Source: an uncultured Chromatiaceae bacterium
Lineage (GTDB): Bacteria > Pseudomonadota > Gammaproteobacteria > Enterobacterales > Alteromonadaceae
Assembly: GCA_937978655.1 (NCBI GenBank)
Contig: CALJUX010000038.1
Coordinates: forward strand, 1 to 64,000
Length of the DNA stretch: 64,000 nt
Reading direction: 5' to 3'
This document shows positions 18,399 to 27,500 of this stretch, in pieces. The translations under genes were made by a program, and so were the position numbers. Every line of letters starts with the position of its first letter. The stretch's first letter is position 1. The notes below the pieces were generated by a model. That model saw only the letters and a program-made list of their open reading frames with translations, was not told where the DNA came from and did not search any database.

Positions 18399-19270
18399 CT
18401 GCGCTGTTGCTGCCAAATCAGATATAAGCCGCTTAACATAATCACCGCCGCCCCCAGCAGCATGCTGGCGGTCGGCCAGACCTGCCACAGCACAATATCA
18501 AAACCCAAACCCCAGACCAGCGCGGTGTATTCAAAAGGCGCGATGACCGAAGGCGGCGCCAGCCGGAACGCTTCGGTGATAAACACCTGGCCGATAGCGC
18601 CAGTGATACCAATCGCCAGAAAATATGGCCAGAGCGCCCATTGCAACGGCTGCCAGTCCGGCAGCGCCAGTAAACCGGCGCCGATGCCAATCATCGTCAT
18701 TAACCAAAACACCATATTGCCGGCATAATCCGATTTCGCCAGCACCCGCACCGTGATGGCGGAAATGGCGTAACACAGCGCCGACAGCAGCGCCATCAGC
18801 GCACCAAGGCTCAGCAACCCGTCACCAGATGGCTTGAGCATATAAATCACCGCGGCGAGACCCACCACAATCGCCACCCATTGCCGGCTGTTGACGTGAT
18901 CTTTTAACCACCACACCGACAACAGCGTGATAAGCAGCGGCGCCGCAAAGAAAATACTGTAAGTGTCGGCCAGCGACAGCACACTGACCGCATAAATAAA
19001 GGACGCCAGCATCACAATGCCAAGCACGGCCCGCAGCAGATGCAAAGACCAGCGCGCCTGCAACAGATGTTGCAACCGGCCGGTCGTCGCGAGCCAGACC
19101 ACAATAAAAGGCCAGGCACAGGCGGCGCGGAAAAAGGTGATTTGCATGGCGCTGTAATGTTCGGTCAGCGTTTTCATCGCTGCGTCCATGCCGGAAAACA
19201 TCAGCACCGCCAGCAACATGGCCAGAATGCCTTTGAGTGGATGATCCTGCGGCTGGGTAGAATGAGACAA
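18395..19270 (-). CDS. DMT-superfamily (EamA) transporter
   Basis: This is an inner-membrane protein of about 290 residues with ten hydrophobic helices in two EamA repeats (GILAMLLAVLMFSGMDA at the start; ALLSALCYAISAITVRVLA in the middle). Such carriers export metabolites such as amino acids or S-adenosylmethionine. No ATG lies near the N-terminus: a TTG at 19270 has GGAG nine bases upstream, and another TTG at 19288 gives six more residues. The substrate cannot be told from the sequence. Confidence 0.88.
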   Translation of the reverse strand: MSHSTQPQDHPLKGILAMLLAVLMFSGMDAAMKTLTEHYSAMQITFFRAACAWPFIVVWLATTGRLQHLLQARWSLHLLRAVLGIVMLASFIYAVSVLSLADTYSIFFAAPLLITLLSVWWLKDHVNSRQWVAIVVGLAAVIYMLKPSGDGLLSLGALMALLSALCYAISAITVRVLAKSDYAGNMVFWLMTMIGIGAGLLALPDWQPLQWALWPYFLAIGITGAIGQVFITEAFRLAPPSVIAPFEYTALVWGLGFDIVLWQVWPTASMLLGAAVIMLSGLYLIWQQQRS

Positions 19271-19408
19271 GGGATAGCGCTCCGGCAAAAAACCACGAGC
19301 TTACCACAGCCGGTTGCCCGCAGCATTGCGGCGGTGGGCCCGGTGGCCGCTGCCGCGCTCAGTCGCCGGAAAACAGCGACTGACAACGGCTGGTTTGGTT
19401 ATGGCAGC

Positions 19409-22096
19409 TTAAGGCCGGCGGCGCAGCAGCAACAAGCCCAGCAGCGTGAAACCCACCACACCGCCGGAGCCACCGGAACTGCCATTATTCACCGGCGTGG
19501 TGGTGACAGTGCCTTTTACTTTAATGGCAAAAGTCACTGAAGTACCGAGACCCCGGCTGTCCATCACGCTGACGCTGAACTGCAGGTCGGCGTCGCGGTT
19601 GGGCGCGATAAAGCTGGCGCTGTCGGTCGTTGCATTGCTGAGGCTCACGGTGTCGCCGCTGACTTGTGTCCAGCTGTAGGTCAGCGCATCGCCATCAGGA
19701 TCAGTCGCCTGCGCTTTTAATGTGACTTGTGCCCCGGCGTTCACTTCAGCCGGAAAGCCGACCTGAACCTCTGGCTTGCGGTTTTGTTCGTTGTCGCGGA
19801 TTTTGACCAGCAAGCTGGCGCGATCGCTGACAACGGTGCCGCTCAGTTGCAAAGTCAGCTGCTCTTCATTTTCCAGCAAGTTGTCATCGATGGGCGTCAA
19901 AGTGATGGTTTTATCCGCAGTATCGCCATCGGCCCAGCTCAGCTCGCCACTGAGTTGTTGCATATCAGTGCCGGCTTTGGCGCTGTCATCTTTCAGCTGA
20001 TAGCTGATGGTTAAAGCACCGCTGCTGCCGGCAAAGCGGCCAACTTTGACGCTGACCGGACCGCCGTTTTCTTCCAGCGTCACGCTGCTTTGCTGAAAAC
20101 CCGCCGCGCCAGGCTGTGCAGTGGCAGTGCCAATGGTCACCTGATGATAAGAAGGTGCAGCTAAAGTCAGGCCGTTTTGCGGGTCAAACAGCCGGACAAA
20201 ATAACTGGCGTGCGCCGCCCACTGCGTATTGCCGGCAACGCGGATCTCTTTGTCGGCGACATCGTCTGCCGCCCAGTTCAGCCGACCTTTGCCAAGCTGG
20301 GTATTCTGACCAATACCAAAACCGTTCAGCGTTTCCCAGCCTACACTGACTGCGCCGCTGCCAGAGGGCCGGCGCACTTTCAGCACCGCAGTTTCACCGG
20401 CTTTCAGGCTACTGGCTGGCGTGGCAAAACTAACCTGACCCGCAGGACTTTGTTTGGTCTGATCCCGCAGCACAAACAAGCCGCTGTTAATATCCGCCGA
20501 AATCACCAGGCCAGAAGGCAAATACGGATAAGTACCCCAAACGCCGTTAAACGCCGCATTGTCGCTGGATGGGAAAGAATCAAAAAAGCCCGCCTCAACC
20601 GGATTGGCCGGGTTGGTGATGTCCAGAATGGTGGTGCCACGCTGATAATTCGAAATGTAATAACGGTTGCCGCGGGTATAGCCGTTGTGGTCGATGGCGC
20701 CGGTCGGCCCGGTCCATTCTTTGACGATCACCGGCTGTTTCAGGTTGTCGACATTCATCACCCGCACTGTGGTATTCAGGCCGTGGTCGCGCTCATCCAG
20801 TTCGTCGTGAATAAACACAAAACGTTTGTCTTCGCTCCACCAGCCGGAATGCACGTAGCTCGCATTCGGATAGGTTAAATCGGCCAGCGCGCCGGCCCCG
20901 GTCAGGGTGGTGATGTCCCACAACCGCACTGACTGCTCGTTAAAGTCCATCAGCACAGTACAACTATTGCGCTGACAACCCTGCAAAGCACGGTTGTCGT
21001 CAACGACCATCGACGCTGCGTCATGAGTGTAATCACTGCGCACGCCATTGCTGTGCGGATAATAAGGGGTTAACGCTTGCGGATTTTTCAGGCCATAACT
21101 GGTAAAAGCACCGCCAACCGTTTTTTGCCCGACGATATGCAGCACCGGCTCTAAACCATCCAGCGCGGTGTTGGTGGTGTAGTCGACATGACTGATATAG
21201 ACGTTATGGGCCGAGGTCACCGCTTTGTCGGCCGCCGCCAGCCGCACTGAGGCCGGTAACTGGTTTAAATCGAGAATTTGAATATTGTCCGACCCTTCGG
21301 AACTGACATAAGCATAAGCCCGCCAGCGCGCCAGGCTGCTGTCGTAATATTGCAGCACTTTAATATCACGCCAGGCGGTGCGGCTGCCGGCAATAGCCCC
21401 CACTTCTTTGGGCGCGGCCGGGTCGGCCAGGCTGAACACGGCAGTGCCATTATCCAGGCCAATAATGGCGTACTCTGTGCCGGTGTTGAGGTCGGTATGG
21501 CCCCAGATATCATTAGCGGCGCCGGGGTTCAGGCTGATATCTGCCAACGCGATATGGCTGACTAAGTCAATGTTTTTACATGGATAAATGCCGGCTTTGC
21601 CATCCACGCAAGGCGTCGGCCCCTGGCTTTGCTGCAGTTGCTGCTGGGTGTGCTCCAGCGCGGCACTGTCGGCATAACGCTGCGAAAAGCCGTCATTCAC
21701 CACGACAAACCCCTGCAGTTGCAGCTGGCCGATATAAGCATCAGGTACACCGGTCAGCACTGTGGTATTGATGCCCGGCGCCTGATCGAGGAAATGATCA
21801 AACTTGTTGTAACCGCCCAGCACCGGCACTAATTTGCTGGTCAGATAAAATAAATCGTCTGCATTTTGAATGGCATAGCGGCCTTCGGCTACCAGTACCC
21901 GATCGCCTTTACTGGCCTGCTGCACCGCATAGCTGATACTTTGACAGGCGCGGACCGGGCTGTCACAGCGGCCGCTGTCTTTGCCGGTCGGCGCGACAAA
22001 ACGGGCGCGGTCATGTTCGGCGTGACTATACACAGCAGCACTGAACAACAGACTGGCGACCAGCGTGCCCCGGCTGAAGGCGGATGAATGCGACAT
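19409..22096 (-). CDS. Choice-of-anchor B family protein with Calx-beta, PKD-like and GlyGly-CTERM regions
   Basis: The start is set at 22096 (MSHSSAFSRG), with GGAG eight bases upstream; 895 residues. A signal peptide is followed by a right-handed start (VAPTGKDSGRCDSPVRACQS), then a propeller-like LVIVD/choice-of-anchor-B region (about 170-560; segments such as YAIIGLDNGTAVFSLADP and GTTILDITNPANPVEAGFFD). Next come a Calx-beta domain (about 690-770) and a PKD-like domain with ATDPDGDALTYSW. The tail SSGGSGGVVGFTLLGLLLLRRR is a GlyGly-CTERM signal, normally processed by rhombosortase after type II secretion. It is divergent from mbnP, with 82 bases between, suggesting shared control. Confidence 0.85.
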   Translation of the reverse strand: MSHSSAFSRGTLVASLLFSAAVYSHAEHDRARFVAPTGKDSGRCDSPVRACQSISYAVQQASKGDRVLVAEGRYAIQNADDLFYLTSKLVPVLGGYNKFDHFLDQAPGINTTVLTGVPDAYIGQLQLQGFVVVNDGFSQRYADSAALEHTQQQLQQSQGPTPCVDGKAGIYPCKNIDLVSHIALADISLNPGAANDIWGHTDLNTGTEYAIIGLDNGTAVFSLADPAAPKEVGAIAGSRTAWRDIKVLQYYDSSLARWRAYAYVSSEGSDNIQILDLNQLPASVRLAAADKAVTSAHNVYISHVDYTTNTALDGLEPVLHIVGQKTVGGAFTSYGLKNPQALTPYYPHSNGVRSDYTHDAASMVVDDNRALQGCQRNSCTVLMDFNEQSVRLWDITTLTGAGALADLTYPNASYVHSGWWSEDKRFVFIHDELDERDHGLNTTVRVMNVDNLKQPVIVKEWTGPTGAIDHNGYTRGNRYYISNYQRGTTILDITNPANPVEAGFFDSFPSSDNAAFNGVWGTYPYLPSGLVISADINSGLFVLRDQTKQSPAGQVSFATPASSLKAGETAVLKVRRPSGSGAVSVGWETLNGFGIGQNTQLGKGRLNWAADDVADKEIRVAGNTQWAAHASYFVRLFDPQNGLTLAAPSYHQVTIGTATAQPGAAGFQQSSVTLEENGGPVSVKVGRFAGSSGALTISYQLKDDSAKAGTDMQQLSGELSWADGDTADKTITLTPIDDNLLENEEQLTLQLSGTVVSDRASLLVKIRDNEQNRKPEVQVGFPAEVNAGAQVTLKAQATDPDGDALTYSWTQVSGDTVSLSNATTDSASFIAPNRDADLQFSVSVMDSRGLGTSVTFAIKVKGTVTTTPVNNGSSGGSGGVVGFTLLGLLLLRRRP

Positions 22097-22178
22097 GATG
22101 CGGACTCCGGCAAAGCGGGCAAACAGATTGCGTTTTACCCGGGTTTTGTTAAGGTGATTCTGACTGCCATATATAAAT

Positions 22179-22943
22179 ATGAAAATGCAAAATAGTAAAC
22201 AAATCATTAATAATCGACTGATTTTTCTGTTGATCGGGCTGCTGCTTGCGCTCTGTACCGGCTGTCAGCCATCGCAACCGCTGCGATTACAACTGCAGTG
22301 GCAAGGCCAGCCGCTGCGCTGCGATTCAGTCCTGACACTGGCCGGCCAGACTTTTCAGCTGGCTCAGTTGCAGCTGTTTTTGAGCGACTTCCGCCAGCAA
22401 CACGCCATAGCCCTGAAGCACGGCCCTTATAGCAATGACCGGCTGGTATTACTGGGCATCGACTGTCAAAGCAACGACGCCGGGCAGTGGCACATTCCGC
22501 TAGCGAGCGCCTTAACCACAGGCCCGCTTTACTTCACCCTTGGCGTGCCGGCAGAGCTGAATCATCAGAATCCGCTCCTGGCCAAAACGCCGCTGCAACA
22601 AACCGACATGCACTGGAGCTGGCAACACGGCTACAAATTTCTGCGGCTGGATTTAACTGGCCACGCCAACTGGTCGCTGCATCTGGGCTCGACCGGCTGC
22701 AGCAGCCCCAGTGTGATGCGCGCACCGCCACAACCCTGTTTGCAGCCTAATCAGATGCAAGTGCAACTGCAGTATAGCGGCCAGCCACAGCTGGTTTTGG
22801 ATCTGGCGCCGCTGCTGCAGGATTTTGTGGCCAGCGGGGACAATTCCTGTATGTCAGACCGACAAACCCAAAGTTGCCGGCAGTTATTGCCGCGACTTGG
22901 CGTGGAGGCTTCAGCAGTGGAAGGCTTATGGCAATTACGCTGA
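22179..22943 (+). CDS. mbnP: MbnP-family copper-binding lipoprotein ('metallo-mystery pair' four-Cys protein)
   Basis: The protein has 254 residues. The N-terminus has a lipoprotein-type signal ending ALCTGC (lipid Cys29). The mature part carries six cysteines (48, 96, 174, 187, 224, 233) and the paired tryptophans in MHWSWQHGYKFL (146 and 148), a hallmark of MbnP/TIGR04052 proteins. In characterised MbnPs the partner MbnH oxidises a tryptophan to kynurenine, which allows copper binding. The next gene is that partner, overlapping by 16 bases. No methanobactin biosynthesis genes are present, so the role here is more general copper handling or unknown. No clear ribosome site is visible at this start. 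Confidence 0.85.
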   Translation: MKMQNSKQIINNRLIFLLIGLLLALCTGCQPSQPLRLQLQWQGQPLRCDSVLTLAGQTFQLAQLQLFLSDFRQQHAIALKHGPYSNDRLVLLGIDCQSNDAGQWHIPLASALTTGPLYFTLGVPAELNHQNPLLAKTPLQQTDMHWSWQHGYKFLRLDLTGHANWSLHLGSTGCSSPSVMRAPPQPCLQPNQMQVQLQYSGQPQLVLDLAPLLQDFVASGDNSCMSDRQTQSCRQLLPRLGVEASAVEGLWQLR

Positions 22944-24088
22944 AACAGCATGCGGTAATGACAACAACAGTCTTGCTGGCGCTCGGCGGACTGCTGCTGA
23001 GCTGCACGCCGGCGCCGCAACCGTATCAGTGGCCGCTGCCGGAAGGTTTCCCCAAACCCGCAGTGCCGGCCGACAATCCAATGTCAGACGCAAAAGTGGC
23101 GCTGGGCCGCTATCTGTTTTATGACAAAGCCTTATCCGGCAATGGCCAGCAAAGCTGTGCCAGTTGTCATCAGCAGGCCAGCGCATTTGCCGAACCGGCC
23201 AGCGTTTCCACCGGCAGCACCGGCGAGAAGCACCGGCGTAACGCATTAGCGCTGGTGAATGTGGCTTATAACAAAACTCTGACCTGGGCTCACCCGGAGC
23301 TGCTACAGATTGAGCAGCAACTGTTGCTGCCGATGTTTGGTGAGCAACCGGTTGAACTCGGCATCAGCGGTCATGAAACGCAAGTGTTGCAGCAATTGCA
23401 GCGCGGGCCTTATCCGGCGTTGTTCGAAGCCGCTTTTGGCGATCCAAAACCCGGCCTCACTCGGGTGATCCAGGCCTTAGCCAGCTTTACCCGCAGCCTG
23501 CTGTCCTTGCAATCGCCTTTTGACCGTTATGCTTATCAGGGTGATGACAGCGCCTTAACCCCGCAGCAAATTAGCGGCATGAACTTGTTTTTCTCCGAGC
23601 GGCTGGAATGCCACCATTGCCACGGTGGTTTTAATTTCACCCAGTCCACCAGCCATGAAAAACAACCGCTGGACCGCCGGCCTTTTCACAATACCGGCTT
23701 GTATTTCACTACACGCCAGCAGGTTGAAGGGCAAGGTTATCCCGACAAAGACCGCGGCCTGGCTGAACTCAGCATGCAACCAGGTGATGACGGCCGCTTC
23801 CGCGCACCAACGCTGCGCAACATCGCCCTGACCGCGCCTTATATGCACGACGGCAGTGTGGCGACGCTGGAACAAGTGCTGGATTTGTACCAGCAAGGCG
23901 GGCGCAACAACAGACAAGGGCCGTGGCAGGGCGACGGCCGCTTACATCCGGCCAAAAGTAACTTCGTCAAAGGCTTTGATTTAACCGCAGAAGAGCGCGC
24001 CGCCGTGCTGGCGTTTTTGCACAGCCTGACCGATGCGAATTTTGTCACCAACCCGGCCTATGCCGACCCCTGGCCAGCGCAGCGCTAA
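22928..24088 (+). CDS. mbnH: MbnH-family di-heme enzyme
   Basis: The start is set at 22928, with GGAAGG upstream, inside the end of mbnP. The 386-residue protein has a lipoprotein signal ending GLLLSC (Cys26). Two c-type heme sites are visible: CASCH (77-81) and CHHCH (228-232). It belongs to the MauG/bacterial cytochrome-c-peroxidase superfamily, with the FSERLECHHCHGG segment and RAPTLRNIALTAPYMHDG of the family. Trp120 (TLTWAHPEL) sits where electron-relay tryptophans lie in MauG-like enzymes. It should oxidise a tryptophan of MbnP in the periplasm. c-type heme maturation genes are not in the window. Confidence 0.88.
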   Translation: MAITLKQHAVMTTTVLLALGGLLLSCTPAPQPYQWPLPEGFPKPAVPADNPMSDAKVALGRYLFYDKALSGNGQQSCASCHQQASAFAEPASVSTGSTGEKHRRNALALVNVAYNKTLTWAHPELLQIEQQLLLPMFGEQPVELGISGHETQVLQQLQRGPYPALFEAAFGDPKPGLTRVIQALASFTRSLLSLQSPFDRYAYQGDDSALTPQQISGMNLFFSERLECHHCHGGFNFTQSTSHEKQPLDRRPFHNTGLYFTTRQQVEGQGYPDKDRGLAELSMQPGDDGRFRAPTLRNIALTAPYMHDGSVATLEQVLDLYQQGGRNNRQGPWQGDGRLHPAKSNFVKGFDLTAEERAAVLAFLHSLTDANFVTNPAYADPWPAQR

Positions 24089-24164
24089 CCTTATTGCCAA
24101 CGCGGAAACCACCGCCATTTACCGTTTTGGCTCTGTTTAAGGTTGGCATGGTTATACTGCAGGC

Positions 24165-24482
24165 ATGCACATACTCATTATTGAAGACGATCTGGATTTA
24201 GGCTTTGCGCTGCAGGCCGAAGGCATCAGCAGTGTCGGGTCGCCGATGCGCCACGCAGTGCCGGACGCAACCAACGCTAAAGTGGTTCGTGATCAGCTCG
24301 GCAACCGTGTTGAATTTCATCAGATAAAAGGAGCGGCCCGTCTGTCATTCCTGCGGCCCTGTGGCTTGCGGAAACTGACACCGCTCTGTGCAGATCCGGC
24401 CGGTTGTGACCGGCAGGTTTTTAACACCAGTATGAACCAACAAGTGGTCAGGTTTTTTGACCAGCAGTTGACCCGACCATGA
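24165..24482 (+). pseudogene. Chimeric scar ORF: response-regulator start joined to the end of an alpha/beta hydrolase
   Basis: This 105-codon frame begins MHILIIEDDLDLGFALQAEG, the first 20 residues of an OmpR-type receiver. After that the receiver similarity stops. The remainder (NAKVVRDQLGNRVEFHQIKG, then ARLSFLRPCG, CADPAGCDRQVF and QQVVRFFDQQL) looks like the C-terminal end of a dienelactone-hydrolase-like alpha/beta hydrolase, with the catalytic histidine of its GxxHFSF motif replaced. Both parent genes are otherwise missing. The simplest reading is a deletion that joined two genes. It is unlikely to encode a working protein. Confidence 0.65.
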
Positions 24483-24526
24483 CAGCTGGCGCCCAGACCA
24501 GGAGTCTGTGCCTCGCTGCATCCCTG

Positions 24527-24562
24527 CGACTGAGCTACCGGTTAAAACCGGTAACTCAGTCG
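24527..24562. repeat. 17-bp inverted repeat at the end of the giant protein gene
   Basis: CGACTGAGCTACCGGTT (24527-24543) faces AACCGGTAACTCAGTCG (24546-24562) with a 2-base loop and one mismatch. It includes the stop and last codons of the giant gene. It has no T tract, so it may be a factor-dependent terminator, an RNA 3' stabiliser or a recombination scar next to the chimeric ORF. Confidence 0.7.
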
Positions 24563-27500
24563 TAGTGCCAACAAATCAACGTCGTTGTCCTGCACCTGAG
24601 TGCGTTGCCACCGCGCCGATACGTTCAGGTCATCACTCAGCTGGTAACCGGCCGACACTGCAACATATAAATCGGTCCCATCAAATTTACTGTTTAACTC
24701 AGTCCCACCCATCGTGCTGCTAATCTCGGACTGCCAGCTGAGCACCCCTCCAGCAACATCCAATTGCCACTGCTGTTGTTGCCAGACGGTAAAACGCCCA
24801 CCGGCGCCAACAGCCTCCCCCAAGACCGGACTGACTTGTTTAATCAATTCATGGTAACTGGCTGGTGTCAGGCTGCTTTGGCTGATATCGGCACTGGCCT
24901 CGCCAAAATCCCAATAACTGAGCTCAACAGCGAAGGCGTCGGAGATCTGATAACCAGCCCCAACACCAAATGCACTGTCTTTTTGTTCAAGATTTAATAA
25001 AGTACCGCTACTGAGCTTCGCCCTGATCTCAGCCGCACTGCGATCGGCCTTGGCCTGACCCGCCTCGACAAAACCATACCAGTCGCTGGTTTGTGCGGTT
25101 GCCGGCAAACACATGAGCAACATCATGGTGATAACACCGCGGCGCCAGGCCGCAATCACTAACAGGCCCAGCCACAACAGGCCCACAGTACCACCGCTTG
25201 ATTTATTGTTTATGATCACATCCTTGTATGCTTTGACCGTAATCACCACTTGCCCTTGTGCTTGCATCCCCTGGCTGTCTGCGATCACATACCGAACAGT
25301 GTCGGTGCCTTCAAAGCCCGCTTTGGGTTGATAGCGTAATGACTTATCAGTTTGGATAGTGACAGTTCCCTGTTGCGCGCTGGCTGACACCACCGTCAGC
25401 ACATCGCCGTCCGCATCAGAATCATTGGCCAGCACCGCAATAGTGACTGCAGTTTTGTCATCCGTCGAGGCCACGTCGTTGACCGCAACCGGCGCGTTGT
25501 TCGGTAACACTGTTACAATCAACTCGCTGCTGCCGGTTCCGCCTTTGCCGTCTGTGACGCTGTAAACTACCCGATCGATACCGGAGAATTGCGGTGCCGG
25601 TGTATAGCGCAACTGTTGGTCGGCCATCACTTCAACTTGACCAAACTGTGGACTGACCTGACTTACTTTTAAGCTATCGCCATCAGCATCGCTGTCATTG
25701 GCCAGAACTTTCACATCCACGGCAATACCGATGCGGGTCGTGACGGCATCAGGCTTCGCTACTGGCAGACTGTTGCCATTGTTGAGGATACTGACGCCAC
25801 CGGGGTCAACAATAGTACCGTTCGCGATGCCATCGGCATCATTCGGGCCGCCATCCTGTACCGATACCTGCACGCACCAGTGGCCTTCCGTCAATCCGGC
25901 ACTCCAGCGGCTATCGCCCGGCGGCGGACAGAAACCACGTTCGCCGGCACTGGACGAGACAAAGTTCCGGCTATCACTGACAAAATCGCCCCAGCCAGTC
26001 ACCAAATTGTATTTCCGATAGTCTGCATTAGCCGGCACCGGCAGCCGTTGCGGCAACACCAGCTGATAGGTTTGACCCGGTACAGGCAGACCGTAGGCGA
26101 TAAAATCAAAAATACCGCCAATATTCTGCGCCGCAGCATCTTTTTCTACCTCCGATGACAGCAACTGCAGACCACCAGACTGACTCAGCACAGAATCCTG
26201 CCCACGCCGTAAACAGACCCCCGGCGCCCCTTCGGCAAGGAAACTGACCTGCTGCTTACCTTCTTCCGGTACCACATTACAATCGGAGATTACATCAAGG
26301 TAATCGGCAATACCGTCGCCGTCGGCATCGGCAAACCCTTCTTCATTGTCCGGAATCAAGTCTCCATCTGTATCGGTGCCGGTCAAAGCAGGTAAGGCAT
26401 CGACTATGACAATATACATCTGGTCGGTAGTTGTCAGAGCCGGCGCACCGTTGTCGGTTGCTGTCATTGCCACCATATAAACACCAGGCGTCTGGGTCGA
26501 TGGATCAAATTGCAGTTGATCACCATCAATATCTGCACCACTCAACCCTGCCGCATTCCACTGCAGACTGAGGATATCTTGCGGATTCTGATCTGCTACT
26601 GCGGCCTTCACGGTCACAACACTTTGATTTTTCGCCACAGTTAAACGGTTTTCACCATTCTGGCTGACTGACAACTGCACCGTCGGTGCAATATTGTCTT
26701 CACGAATACTCACCTGCATGGCGGACTGGCTGCCCAGATTCAGGTTTGGAGCCAGCGCGATCTGAATGTTTTCAGTCCCTTCAGTCTGTGCATCTTCAAA
26801 CACACTGAACTGGATCACGCCAGTGGTGCCACTGGTTATCTCTACAACACCGGCAGTCAATGAATGATCATTACCGTTAGCTGAACCTGCGACTGAATAA
26901 GGCACTTGTACCGGATAAGCAGGTGCTGGCCCATTCAACAAGACCTGCACAACAACGTCGCTGCCTTCAGTGACTACCGCATCTTTACTCAGTGAGATCA
27001 GAGGTTTGACTCTGACACGCTGACCTTTGATTGCCTTATTGCCCTGGCTGTCCGTGGCCTGCCAGTAAGCAATATGCTCGCCGGGTGCAAAGAATGTTTG
27101 GCCATCAACCAGGGATACCGGCAACGTCAGGCCGTTCCGGTCTACTGCAGTTGCGACCCCCAAATCAACTTTGGTATACAGCGCTGTGGCGTTCACTTCC
27201 ACATCTGCCGGTACGGTAATGACCGGTAAATTGCCACCGGCAGTACCAGTAATTTGTAACCTGACTTCGGCCGAGGCCCGGCCTTGCTGACCATCAGATA
27301 CGCTATAACGCAGATCGACTTGCCCCAGATAACCAGTCGGCGCCTGGTAAATCAGACCCGCACTGCTGAACGTCACGGTACCGGTACTGGCAGTGGCACC
27401 ATCAATGGTCAGGTGATCGCCGTCGACATCAGTATCGTTACTCAGAACAGACAAGGTATAGAGATCAGTATCCAGTCGCGTCACGCTAAAACTATCCGCA

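Noticed and set aside
20177..20878. A 233-codon plus-strand frame inside the choice-of-anchor B gene
   Set aside because: Shadow frame; the minus strand encodes a coherent domain series.
22179..24088. A methanobactin biosynthesis cluster
   Set aside because: Only the MbnP/MbnH pair is present; no precursor peptide or MbnB/MbnC genes are visible.
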